Source: Arenimonas sp049195245
Lineage (GTDB): Bacteria > Pseudomonadota > Gammaproteobacteria > Xanthomonadales > Xanthomonadaceae
Length of the DNA stretch: 64,000 nt
Direction: 5' to 3'
Assembly (NCBI RefSeq): GCF_049195245.1
Contig: NZ_JBMIRR010000027.1
Span: 124,001-188,000 of the forward strand
Under the pieces are notes generated by a model. It did not search any database. It was not told the DNA's origin and saw only the letters and a program-made list of their open reading frames with translations. Of this stretch, positions 9,742 to 21,284 are shown in pieces (within the stretch, counting starts at the first letter, position 1; every line of letters begins with the position of its first letter). Both the position numbers and the translations under genes were made by a program.

Positions 9742-11043
9742 ATGACCGACCCGCTGTCCCAAGCCCTGCGCCTGCCCTGCGGCGCCGTGCTGCCCAACCG
9801 CCTGTGCAAGGCCGCGATGACCGAGGGCCTGGGGGATGGCCGGCTGCGCGCGACCGATCGCCACGTGCGCCTTTACCGGGCCTGGAGCGAGGGCGGCGCC
9901 GGCCTGCACATCACCGGCAACGTGATGATCGACCGGCATGTGCTGGAGCGGCCGGGCAATGTCGCCATCGATCCGCGCCATCCGCCCAGCGTGGATGCCG
10001 AGGCGATCGCGCGGCTCAGGGCCTGGGCGTCGGCCGGCACGGTAGGCGGCAACGGGCTGTGGATGCAGGTCTCGCACGCCGGCCGGCAGTCGCCGCGCTA
10101 CGTGACGCGGCAACCGGTGGGGCCGTCGGACGTGCAGCTCGACCTGCTGGGCAACTACGCGCGACCGCGTGCGCTGACGGAAGCCGAAATCCTGGAGCTG
10201 GTGCAGCGTTTCGCGCAGGTCGCGGTGATCGCCCGCGACTGCGGCTTCACCGGCGTGCAGGTGCATGGCGCCCACGGCTACCTGCTCAGCAGCTTCCTGT
10301 CGCCGGTGACCAATCGCCGCACCGATGCCTGGGGCGGCTCGCTGGCCAACCGCGCCCGCTTCCTGCTCGAGACCGTGCGGGCCGTGCGCGCGGCGGTGGG
10401 GCCCGATTACCCGGTCTCGGTGAAGCTCAATTCCGACGATTTCCGCAAGGGCGGCTTCAGCCACGAGGACTGCCTGGGCGTGGTCGGCCTGCTCAACGGC
10501 GCGGGCATTGACCTGCTGGAGATTTCCGGCGGCAACTACGAGCAGCCGCGCCTGCTGGGCGTGTCGGGCCGCGACGACGACGCGGTGCAGGTGCGCGCCA
10601 GCACGCGGGTGCGCGAAGCCTATTTCCTGGATTACGCGGCCGCGATCCGGCGGGTGGCGACGATGCCGATGATGGTCACCGGCGGGTTCCGCACGCGCGC
10701 CGGCATGGAAGCGGCGCTGGCCAGCGGCGACACCGACCTGATCGGCCTGGCCCGGCCGTTCTGCACCCATCCCGATGCGGCGCGCCGGCTGCTGGCGGGC
10801 GAGATCGACACACTGCCTGCCTTCGAACACCGGCTGTACCTGCGCCCGCGCGGGCGGCTGTCGCCGGCCAGTCCCTGGCTGCTGGCCAAGATGGTGAACG
10901 TGCTGGGCGCCCAGGGCTGGTACTACCAGCAGATGGACCGGCTGGCCGACGGACGCGCGCCGGACCTGTCGCGTGGCATGCTGCGCTCCTTCGCGCGTTA
11001 CTGGTGGAATGACCTGAGCAAGGCCGCGCAGCTGCGGCGCTAG
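9742..11043 (+). CDS. Old Yellow Enzyme family NADH:flavin oxidoreductase
   Basis: FMN-dependent ene-reductase family protein (433 residues), expected to reduce activated double bonds with NAD(P)H. It shows the OYE TIM-barrel landmarks: the N-terminal strand LPNRLCKAAMTEGL, the substrate-binding pair H175/H178 in VHGAHGYLLSSFLSP, TDAWGGSLANRARF just after, VSVKLNSDDF, and the C-terminal FMN phosphate region MVTGGFRTRAGMEAA and LIGLARPF. A tail of about 70 residues follows the barrel. The chosen ATG is preceded by GGGAG; an in-frame ATG at 9715 lies nine codons earlier without a site. A DUF1415 gene starts 10 bases downstream, probably in the same transcript. The physiological substrate is unknown. 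Confidence 0.92.
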   Translation: MTDPLSQALRLPCGAVLPNRLCKAAMTEGLGDGRLRATDRHVRLYRAWSEGGAGLHITGNVMIDRHVLERPGNVAIDPRHPPSVDAEAIARLRAWASAGTVGGNGLWMQVSHAGRQSPRYVTRQPVGPSDVQLDLLGNYARPRALTEAEILELVQRFAQVAVIARDCGFTGVQVHGAHGYLLSSFLSPVTNRRTDAWGGSLANRARFLLETVRAVRAAVGPDYPVSVKLNSDDFRKGGFSHEDCLGVVGLLNGAGIDLLEISGGNYEQPRLLGVSGRDDDAVQVRASTRVREAYFLDYAAAIRRVATMPMMVTGGFRTRAGMEAALASGDTDLIGLARPFCTHPDAARRLLAGEIDTLPAFEHRLYLRPRGRLSPASPWLLAKMVNVLGAQGWYYQQMDRLADGRAPDLSRGMLRSFARYWWNDLSKAAQLRR

Positions 11044-11053
11044 GAGAGCAATC

Positions 11054-11626
11054 ATGTCCGACCACGATCCCCTGCACGGCATCGAGCCGCTGGCCGACGA
11101 GACGGTGATTGCCGCGATGCGGGAATGGCTGGAGAAGGCCGTGATCGGGCTCAACCTGTGCCCCTTCGCCAAGGCCGTGCACGTCAAGCGGCAGATCCGC
11201 TACGTGGTCAGCCATGCGGCCGACGAAGAGGCGCTGATCGAGGACCTGCTGCACGAGCTGCAGCTGCTGGCGTCGGCCGATGCGGCCGACATCGAGACCA
11301 CGCTGCTGGTGCATCCTCGCGTGCTGGCCGATTTCCTGGACTACAACGACTTCCTGGACATCGCCGACGCGGCCGTGGACGAACTCGGGCTGGATGGCGT
11401 GCTGCAGGTCGCCAGCTTCCACCCCGACTACCAGTTCGCCGACAGCGAACCCGGCGACATGGGCAACTTCAGCAACCGCGCGCCCTATCCCTGCCTGCAC
11501 CTACTGCGCGAGGACAGCGTCGACAAGGCGGTCGCCGCCTTCCCCGACGCCGGCCGCATCTTCGAAACCAACATCGAGACCCTGCGCCGGCTGGGTCCCG
11601 AGGGCTGGGCGGCGCTTTGGCGGTAG
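11054..11626 (+). CDS. DUF1415 family protein
   Basis: A 190-residue soluble protein of the DUF1415 family, recognised by WLEKAVIGLNLCPFAKAV near the N-terminus, the central FLDYNDFLDIAD and the C-terminal PYPCLHLLREDSVDKAV. Function unknown; family members sit in the cytoplasm of many proteobacteria. It follows the OYE gene by 10 bases with AGGAGAG in front of the start, so co-transcription is likely. Two conserved cysteines (in LNLCPFA and PYPCLHL) are the obvious residues to examine. Confidence 0.9.
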   Translation: MSDHDPLHGIEPLADETVIAAMREWLEKAVIGLNLCPFAKAVHVKRQIRYVVSHAADEEALIEDLLHELQLLASADAADIETTLLVHPRVLADFLDYNDFLDIADAAVDELGLDGVLQVASFHPDYQFADSEPGDMGNFSNRAPYPCLHLLREDSVDKAVAAFPDAGRIFETNIETLRRLGPEGWAALWR

Positions 11627-11648
11627 GCGTTTTTGGGTTTTGTTTTTA

Positions 11649-11763
11649 GACGCGGATAAGAGCCCATTACGCGGATAGAGCCAGAGCGAATGGAAGCTTG
11701 ATCCGGCAAGAACCAACCTTGCTCGCTTTTGCACTATCCGCGTGATTGGCTTTTATCCGCGTC
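11649..11763. repeat. Intergenic inverted repeat, GCGGATAA-type (copy 1)
   Basis: Two 30-base arms, 11649-11678 and 11734-11763, match in 27 of 30 positions as reverse complements, separated by 55 bases. Both arms are made of GACGCGGATA and ACGCGGATAG blocks. The element lies between the convergent DUF1415 and acyl-CoA dehydrogenase genes, with a run of A residues right after the right arm (a T-tract for the minus-strand gene), so it could also terminate transcription from one or both sides. A related copy lies at 27189-27293. Confidence 0.85.
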
Positions 11764-11774
11764 AAAAAAAACCG

Positions 11775-13556
<1,782 letters not shown>

Positions 13557-13670
13557 GGGAAGCGACCGGGGTGGGTGAGGGTGGCGCGGACTCTAACATA
13601 CCCTTGCGTACGGACTGTGACGCCCGCCGCGGCGCTATGCTCGGTGGCTCAGCCATCTTCGGGAATACCC

Positions 13671-15491
13671 ATGCGCCGTACGCTTCTTGCCATCGCCCTG
13701 GCCACCGTCCTGATCGCCGGCTGCGGCGCGGACGGCGCCGCCGCCGCCGCGCCCGCTGCCTCCGCCGAGACCCCGGCCACCTCCACCGCACCCGCGCCGG
13801 CCGATGCCGCGTTCGCCACGCTCGCGGCCCGCTACCTGGACGAGGGTCTGGCCCTGTCGCCGGTCAGCGCCACCGGCATCGGCGAGCACCGGCACGACAG
13901 CGAGATCGACGACCTCAGCGCCGCCGGCCGCGAGCGGGGCACCGACTGGGCCCGCGGCATGCTGGCCGAGCTGACCGCCATCGATGCCGGCCAGCTGAGC
14001 CGGGAAAACCAGGTGGACGCGCGCATCCTGCGCAACCAGCTCGAATACGCGATCTGGGACGACGAGGTGATGCAGCGCTGGGCCTGGGACCCGCAGGTCT
14101 ACAGCAGCCTGGCCGGCGGCGCGATCTACAGCCTGATGGCGCGCGAGTTCGCACCGATGCCCGACCGGCTGCGCTCCGCCACCGCACGCATGGAAAAACT
14201 GCCGGCGCTGCTGGCGCAGGCGCGTGAGAACCTGGATCCGGCGCGCGTGCCCAAGACCCATGCCGAAACCGTCGCCGCCCAGAACCGCGGCGTGCTGAGC
14301 CTGCTCGACGGTTTCATCCTGCCGGCGGCGGACCAGCTGCAGGGCGAGGAGCGCGCGCGCCTGGACGCTGCGGTGGCGACGGTGCGCGCCGCGGTCGAAG
14401 AACACCAGGTCTGGCTGGACAAGACCCTGGTACCCAATGCCGCCGGCGATTTCCGCATCGGCGCCGAGAAGTACGACCAGCAGCTGCGGTTCGCCCTTAA
14501 CTCGTCCCTGGGTCGCGCCGAAATCCGCCAGCGCGCCGAGGCCGAACTGGCCCGCGTGCGCGACGAGATGTACGCCGTGGCGCGCACCGCGCTCAAGGAC
14601 CGGCCGGACGCGCCGCCGATGCCCGAGCAGCCGGACGAGGCGCAGCGCCAGGCCGCCATCGAGGCTGCGCTGGAGCTGGCCTACGCCGAGAAGCCCGGCC
14701 GCGACGAGGTGGTGGACTTCGCCAAGCACACGCTGGACGTGGCGACGCAGTTCGTGCGCGACAAGGACCTGGTCACGGTGCCCGACGATCCGGTCAAGAT
14801 CATCCTGATGCCGGAGTTCCAGCGCGGCTTTTCGGTGGCCTACTGCGATTCGCCCGGGCCGCTGGACCGCGGCCTGGACACCTACTACGCGATCTCGCCG
14901 ATCCCGGAGTCCTGGGACGCGGCGAAGGTGGATTCCTTCCTGCGCGAATACAACGACTTCATGATCCACGTGCTGACCATCCACGAAGCCATGCCCGGCC
15001 ACTACCTGGAGGGCGCGCATTCGGTCGAGCATCCCTCCACCCTGCGCGCGGTGCTGCGCTCGGGCCCGTTCGCCGAAGGCTGGGCGGTGTACACCGAGCG
15101 CATGGTGGCCGACGCCGGCTACCTGGACAACGACCCGCGCTTCCGCCTGATGCAGCTCAAGTTTTATGCCCGCGCGGTGGCCAATGCCATCCTCGACCAG
15201 GGCGTGCACGTGGATGGCTGGAGCAAGGAACAGGCGATGGACCTGATGGTGCGCCAGACCTTCCAGCAGCAGAGCGAGGCGGAGGGGAAGTGGGTGCGGG
15301 CGCAGCTCTCGTCCACCCAGCTGGCCACGTACTTCGTCGGCTCGCAGGAACATTTCGACGCCCGCAAGGCCGCCGAGGCGAAGTGGGGCGAGCAGTTCGC
15401 GCTCAAGGACTACCACGACCGCATGCTGTCCTACGGCGCGCCGCCAGTGCGCTTTGCGCGGCAGCTGCTGCTGGACGAGCCGATCCAGTGA
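13671..15491 (+). CDS. DUF885 family lipoprotein, putative zinc peptidase
   Basis: A 606-residue exported lipoprotein: the signal MRRTLLAIALATVLIAGC ends in a lipobox with Cys18, followed by an Ala/Pro/Thr-rich linker to about residue 45. The body is the DUF885 fold, with a metal-binding-type motif H438-E439...H444 in TIHEAMPGHYLEGAH and WAVYTERMV downstream, as expected of gluzincin-like enzymes. Family members are probable zinc metalloproteins of unknown substrate in the periplasm or outer membrane. The frame is open far upstream, but the signal peptide fixes the start. A TATGCT -10-like hexamer lies about 30 bases ahead of it. Confidence 0.92.
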   Translation: MRRTLLAIALATVLIAGCGADGAAAAAPAASAETPATSTAPAPADAAFATLAARYLDEGLALSPVSATGIGEHRHDSEIDDLSAAGRERGTDWARGMLAELTAIDAGQLSRENQVDARILRNQLEYAIWDDEVMQRWAWDPQVYSSLAGGAIYSLMAREFAPMPDRLRSATARMEKLPALLAQARENLDPARVPKTHAETVAAQNRGVLSLLDGFILPAADQLQGEERARLDAAVATVRAAVEEHQVWLDKTLVPNAAGDFRIGAEKYDQQLRFALNSSLGRAEIRQRAEAELARVRDEMYAVARTALKDRPDAPPMPEQPDEAQRQAAIEAALELAYAEKPGRDEVVDFAKHTLDVATQFVRDKDLVTVPDDPVKIILMPEFQRGFSVAYCDSPGPLDRGLDTYYAISPIPESWDAAKVDSFLREYNDFMIHVLTIHEAMPGHYLEGAHSVEHPSTLRAVLRSGPFAEGWAVYTERMVADAGYLDNDPRFRLMQLKFYARAVANAILDQGVHVDGWSKEQAMDLMVRQTFQQQSEAEGKWVRAQLSSTQLATYFVGSQEHFDARKAAEAKWGEQFALKDYHDRMLSYGAPPVRFARQLLLDEPIQ

Positions 15492-15501
15492 CGTGGGTGG
15501 G

Positions 15502-15518
15502 CGGCGGCGTGGCCGCCG
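15502..15518. terminator. Short GC hairpin between convergent genes
   Basis: A 7-bp perfect stem with a 3-base loop lies in the 36-base gap between the stops of the DUF885 gene and the minus-strand flavoprotein gene. No T-tract, so it is a weak terminator candidate. Confidence 0.3.
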
Positions 15519-15527
15519 TCCCGCCGC

Positions 15528-16721
15528 TCAGCAGGCCTGGCCCGCGGCGTGGCCGCTGGCCCAGGCCCACTGGAAGTTGTAGCCGCCCAGCCAGCCGGTG
15601 ACGTCGAGCACTTCGCCGATGAAGTAGAGCCCGGGAACGTGCTTCGACGCCATCGTGGTGGACGACACGCCATCGGTGTCCACCCCGCCCAGCGTGACTT
15701 CCGCCGTCCGGTAGCCTTCGGTGCCGCTGGCGGTGATCGGCCAGTGCGCCAGCTGCCGCGCGATGTCGGGCAGCTGGTTGTGCGTGTACTGCTTCATCGG
15801 CTTGCTCGGGAACCACACCTCGCAAAGCCGCTGCGCGAAGCGCTTGGGCAGCACCTCGCCCAGCACCGTGCGCAGTTCGGCGGCCGGCTGCGCCTGCTGG
15901 CGCTCGCGCAGGAAGGCGGCGATGTCGTGTTCCGGCAGCAGGTCCAGCAGCAGCTCCTTGCCCGGTTCCCAGTACGAGGAGATCTGCAGGATGCTCGGGC
16001 CGCTCAGGCCGCGATGGGTGACCAGCATCGCGTTGCGGAAGCGCGCCTTGCCGCAGCGCGCCTCGACCGGAAACGCGACACCCGACAGCTCGGCGTAATG
16101 CTCCTGGTGCTTGCCGCTGAGCGTCAGCGGCACCAGCCCGGCGCGGGTGGGCAGCACGGCGTGGCCGAAGCGGCGCGCCAGCTCGTAGCCGAAGCCGGTG
16201 GCGCCCATGCTGGGGATCGACAGCCCGCCGGTGGCCACCACGACGGATTCGGCTTCTAGCGCGCCCTGGCTCGTGCCGATCCGCCAGCCGCCGCCGGGCA
16301 CGGCGTCGAGGCTGTCGACGGCGCAGGACACCTGCACCTGCACGCCGGCGTCCGCGCATTCGGCCAGCAGCATGGCCACGATCTGCTTCGACGATTCGTT
16401 GCAGAACAGCTGGCCCAGCTCCTTCTCGTGGAAGGCGATGCCGTGCGCCTGCACCATCGCGATGAAGTCGGCCGGCGTGTAGCGCGCCAGCGCCGACTTG
16501 CAGAAATGCGGATTGGCGGAGAGGAAGTTGGCCGGCGTGGTGCCGGTGTTGGTGAAATTGCAGCGGCCCCCGCCCGACATCAGGATCTTCTTGCCGCAGC
16601 GGTTGGCATGTTCGACCACGCGCACCCGGCGGCCGCGGCGGCCGGCGGTGAGGGCGCACATCAGGCCGGCGGCGCCGCCGCCGATCACCAGCACGTCGAC
16701 CTGCGCGGTGGCCTGGCTCAT
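15528..16721 (-). CDS. BaiN/HI0933-like NAD(P)/FAD-dependent oxidoreductase
   Basis: A 397-residue flavoprotein of the HI0933/YhiN/BaiN family. The N-terminal dinucleotide-binding motif is VLVIGGGAAGLMCALTAG (about 10-27), followed by the family signature GKKILMSGGGRCNFTNT and, at the C-terminus, VPGLYFIGEVLDVTGWLGGY, which closes the FAD site. Members are cytoplasmic; BaiN was linked to bile-acid dehydroxylation in clostridia, but most, including this one, have no known substrate. A TATCAT hexamer on the minus strand lies about 33 bases ahead of the ATG. Confidence 0.9.
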   Translation of the reverse strand: MSQATAQVDVLVIGGGAAGLMCALTAGRRGRRVRVVEHANRCGKKILMSGGGRCNFTNTGTTPANFLSANPHFCKSALARYTPADFIAMVQAHGIAFHEKELGQLFCNESSKQIVAMLLAECADAGVQVQVSCAVDSLDAVPGGGWRIGTSQGALEAESVVVATGGLSIPSMGATGFGYELARRFGHAVLPTRAGLVPLTLSGKHQEHYAELSGVAFPVEARCGKARFRNAMLVTHRGLSGPSILQISSYWEPGKELLLDLLPEHDIAAFLRERQQAQPAAELRTVLGEVLPKRFAQRLCEVWFPSKPMKQYTHNQLPDIARQLAHWPITASGTEGYRTAEVTLGGVDTDGVSSTTMASKHVPGLYFIGEVLDVTGWLGGYNFQWAWASGHAAGQAC

Positions 16722-16753
16722 CGGTGGCGGGGCAGGGTGTCCATGTGGCCGGC

Positions 16754-16759
16754 ATGATA
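16754..16759 (-). promoter_or_regulatory. Candidate -10 element of the BaiN-like gene
   Basis: On the minus strand this reads TATCAT, 33 bases upstream of the start at 16721. No convincing -35 hexamer was found at the usual distance. Confidence 0.3.
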
Positions 16760-16819
16760 GCGGGGGATGCCCCGGGCCCGTGCCCTCGGCTAACCTGTGG
16801 CCCTCACTGACGAAGACGG

Positions 16820-17467
16820 ATGCGCTCCATGTCGGCCAAGAAGTGGCTCAGCGGTTGCCTGATCGTGATCGTGGTCCTGTTGCTGGGCCTCGCCGCCGCC
16901 TGGTGGTTCGTGCTGCGGCCGATGTGGAATGCCGGCAGCGAGTGGGTGGGCGAGGCGAAGGCCTGGACCCAGACGCTCGATCTGGGCGAGGGCGTGGTCA
17001 ACAAGGAGCCCTTCACCGCGCCCGACGACGGCCGGCTGACGCCGGAGCAGGTGCAGGCCCTGGTGCAGGTGCAGCAGGTATTCGTGCAGGAGATGGGCGC
17101 CGACCTGGGCCAGCTGGCCGAGCGCGTGCGCCAGGCACAGGCGCTGCGCCAGGGCGGCGAGGCTTCGTTCCAGGACATGGCGGCGGCGTACTCTGAAATG
17201 ACGCGGCTGCTGAAGCGGGCGCGCGAGGCCCAGCTCAAGGGCGTCAATCAGGCCGGCCTGTCGCGCGAGGAGTACCACTTCATCCGCAGCCAGGCGCTGG
17301 CAGCCATGCCGCTGCTGGTGGACGTGGGTTCGATCCCCGGCCTGCCGTCGCTGCCGGGCGCGGACGCGCAGGCCGATCCGTCCGCTGCCCAGGCCAATGC
17401 CGAACTGCTGCGTCCGCACCTGCCGCTGCTGAGCAAGAGCCTGGGGGCGGGGCTGCTCCAGCCCTGA
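16820..17467 (+). CDS. Hypothetical membrane-anchored protein
   Basis: Not recognised. The 215 residues begin with a membrane anchor (about 8-29: WLSGCLIVIVVLLLGLAA), then a polar, mostly helical outside domain with a Gln/Val-rich segment (about 73-105) that could form a coiled coil, and a C-terminal region rich in Pro, Ala and Leu. The orientation (short basic N-terminus) predicts a periplasmic domain. The ATG at 16829 (MSAKKW) is an alternative start with better spacing to a GAAGACGG site. The gene stands alone, is followed by a strong hairpin and faces deaD. Confidence 0.7.
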   Translation: MRSMSAKKWLSGCLIVIVVLLLGLAAAWWFVLRPMWNAGSEWVGEAKAWTQTLDLGEGVVNKEPFTAPDDGRLTPEQVQALVQVQQVFVQEMGADLGQLAERVRQAQALRQGGEASFQDMAAAYSEMTRLLKRAREAQLKGVNQAGLSREEYHFIRSQALAAMPLLVDVGSIPGLPSLPGADAQADPSAAQANAELLRPHLPLLSKSLGAGLLQP

Positions 17468-17470
17468 AAC

Positions 17471-17499
17471 GACGAGGCCGCGCATTGCGCGGCCTCGTC
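17471..17499. terminator. Strong bidirectional hairpin
   Basis: A perfect 13-bp stem (17471-17483 with 17487-17499) and a 3-base loop sit 4 bases after the stop of the membrane-anchored protein and 19 bases after the deaD stop on the other strand. The + strand continues with TCTTCC, a weak T-rich tail. It probably ends both transcripts. Confidence 0.7.
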
Positions 17500-17517
17500 T
17501 TCCGGTCCTGCGTCCGC

Positions 17518-19413
<1,896 letters not shown>

Positions 19414-19492
19414 GGGGAGTCCGTAGGTCTGGGTCCGATCTCGTCGGGGAGACTTCGCATACCGGCACACCACGGACACGAAGAAGGCGCGC

Positions 19493-19498
19493 ATTGTA
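19493..19498 (-). promoter_or_regulatory. Candidate -10 element of deaD
   Basis: On the minus strand this is TACAAT, one mismatch from consensus, 80 bases ahead of the deaD start, leaving a leader of about 70 bases. The -35 match at 17 bases is poor. Confidence 0.35.
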
Positions 19499-19617
19499 CC
19501 CTAAAGCGGCCGCAAGCGCTTGAGCCGCGTGGATTTTCGGCCGGCGGCCGGACTTCACCCGGCCCGGGCCGCGGACCATGGCATCCTGCGCGCACTGCCC
19601 CCTCCCACGGACTCCGC

Positions 19618-20070
19618 ATGGCCGCCTATTTCTGGACCAAAACCTTCCATCTCGTGTTCGTGATCGCCTGGATGGCGACTGTGTTCTACCTGCCCCGGAT
19701 CCTGGTGAACCTGGCCGAGACCCGCGGCCAGGCCGACGTGCAGGCGCGGCTGGTGCTGATGGGGCGGCGGCTGTACGGCTTTGGCCACAGCATGTTCGGC
19801 ATCGCGGTGGTGCTGGGCCTGCTGCTGTGGCTGGGCCACAAGCTCTCGCCCGAGCTGTGGCCCGATATCGTGGCCGGCATGAAGTGGATGCACGCCAAGC
19901 TGACGCTGGTGGCGGCGCTGCTGGCCTATTTCATCGTCGCCGGGCGCTGGCTCAAGCGGGCGGCCGCCGGCGGCACGCTGCCGTCGCCGACCACGATGCG
20001 CTGGTTCAACGAGCTGCCGCTGCTGGCCCTGGTGCCGATCATCTGGCTGGTGCTGGCCAAGCCCTTCTGA
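19618..20070 (+). CDS. HemJ/CopD-like membrane protein
   Basis: A 150-residue inner-membrane protein with about four helices. It matches the HemJ (UPF0093) pattern: YFWTKTFHLVFVIAWMATVF near the N-terminus with His11, then FYLPRILVN, and KWMHAKLTLV in the third helix. HemJ converts protoporphyrinogen IX to protoporphyrin IX in haem synthesis, using a conserved His and Lys. The length fits. Many xanthomonad homologues are annotated only as CopD family protein, so the enzymatic role is a family inference. It lies tail to tail with the antiporter gene, three bases apart. Confidence 0.75.
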   Translation: MAAYFWTKTFHLVFVIAWMATVFYLPRILVNLAETRGQADVQARLVLMGRRLYGFGHSMFGIAVVLGLLLWLGHKLSPELWPDIVAGMKWMHAKLTLVAALLAYFIVAGRWLKRAAAGGTLPSPTTMRWFNELPLLALVPIIWLVLAKPF

Positions 20071-20073
20071 GGC

Positions 20074-21150
20074 TCAGCCCCTGGTCCGGCGCCAGCGACT
20101 GGACTCTCGCCAGGCCACGGCGGCCAGGGTCAGCGCCGTCAGCGGGATCACCACCGTCTGCATCACCAGCGTGAACTCGTCCAGGGCATCGTGCGCCTGT
20201 GCATTGAGCACCAGGTAGACGGTGTAGGCCACGTAGTACCCCAGGAACACCGCGCCCTCCCAGCGGGCGATCAGGTGGCCGGTGAACAGCACCGGCAGGC
20301 AGGCGACCGCCACGGCCAGCATCACCGGCAGGTCGAAGGCCAGCAGCGAGGCGGGCACCTGCAGGCCGGTGCCCGACACCATGGCGCTGATGCCCAGCAC
20401 CGCGCCCAGGTTGAAGATGCCGCTGCCCAGCACGTTGCCCACGGCGATCTCGCGTTCGCCGCGCAGCGCGGCGATCACAGAAGTGGCCACTTCGGGCAGC
20501 GACGTGCCCGCCGAGACGATGGTCAGGCCGATCACCAGCGGGCTGACGCCCAGCATCGTCGCCACCACCGTGGCGGCGTCCACCAGCCAGCGCGAGCCCA
20601 GCACCAGCATGCCCAGCCCGACGACGATCAGGGCCAACTGCACGGGCAGGCGCGACAGCAGGCCGGGGTGATTGGTCAGCAACGCGTCGGCGACTTCGGC
20701 CGGGGCGGCCCGCGTGCCCTGGCGGTATAGCAGCAGGATGTAGGCCAGCAGCGCCCCCAGCAGCAGGGCGCCATCGAGGAAGGACAGCCGCAGGTCCGTC
20801 GCCATCCACACCACCATGGCCGACAGCCCGATCATGATCGGCACTTCCTGCCGGATCAGCTGGCGGTCCACCACCAGCGGCGCCAACAGCGCCGAGACGC
20901 CCAGGATGAAAAGCACGTTAAAGATGTTGCTGCCCACCACGTTGCCCAGGGCCAGGTCGGTCTGGCCGTCGAGCGCGCCTTTGACCGACACCGCCAGCTC
21001 GGGCGCGCTGGTACCGAAGGCGACCACCGTCAGTCCGACCACCAGCGGCGCGATGCCCAGGGACAGGGACAGCCGCGAGGCGCCGCGCACCAGCAGGTCG
21101 GCGCCGAGGATCAGCAGGGCCAGTCCGGCGAGGAACATCAGGAAGGTCAT
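20074..21150 (-). CDS. Calcium/sodium antiporter (CaCA family, YrbG-like)
   Basis: A 358-residue cation exchanger with about ten membrane helices. The two alpha repeats typical of the CaCA family are clear: VAFGTSAPELAVSV followed by GNVVGSNIFNVLFILGV in the first half, and VSAGTSLPEVATSV followed by GNVLGSGIFNLGAVLGI in the second. These contain the acidic residues that bind the cation. It presumably exports Ca2+ or exchanges it for Na+/H+ across the inner membrane. Single gene, divergent from the symporter gene beginning at 21285. Confidence 0.9.
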   Translation of the reverse strand: MTFLMFLAGLALLILGADLLVRGASRLSLSLGIAPLVVGLTVVAFGTSAPELAVSVKGALDGQTDLALGNVVGSNIFNVLFILGVSALLAPLVVDRQLIRQEVPIMIGLSAMVVWMATDLRLSFLDGALLLGALLAYILLLYRQGTRAAPAEVADALLTNHPGLLSRLPVQLALIVVGLGMLVLGSRWLVDAATVVATMLGVSPLVIGLTIVSAGTSLPEVATSVIAALRGEREIAVGNVLGSGIFNLGAVLGISAMVSGTGLQVPASLLAFDLPVMLAVAVACLPVLFTGHLIARWEGAVFLGYYVAYTVYLVLNAQAHDALDEFTLVMQTVVIPLTALTLAAVAWRESSRWRRTRG

Positions 21151-21284
21151 GGGCAGGTTCGCGGCGCAGGTGGGGTGGGACGATTATCGCCTGCAACGGT
21201 GCGTTGACGCGTGTGCCGGCCGCGGGCGCGTGACCGGGGCCGCGGCCCCCGGTATCGTCGGGGCAACTCTTCAAGGGGGCTGAC

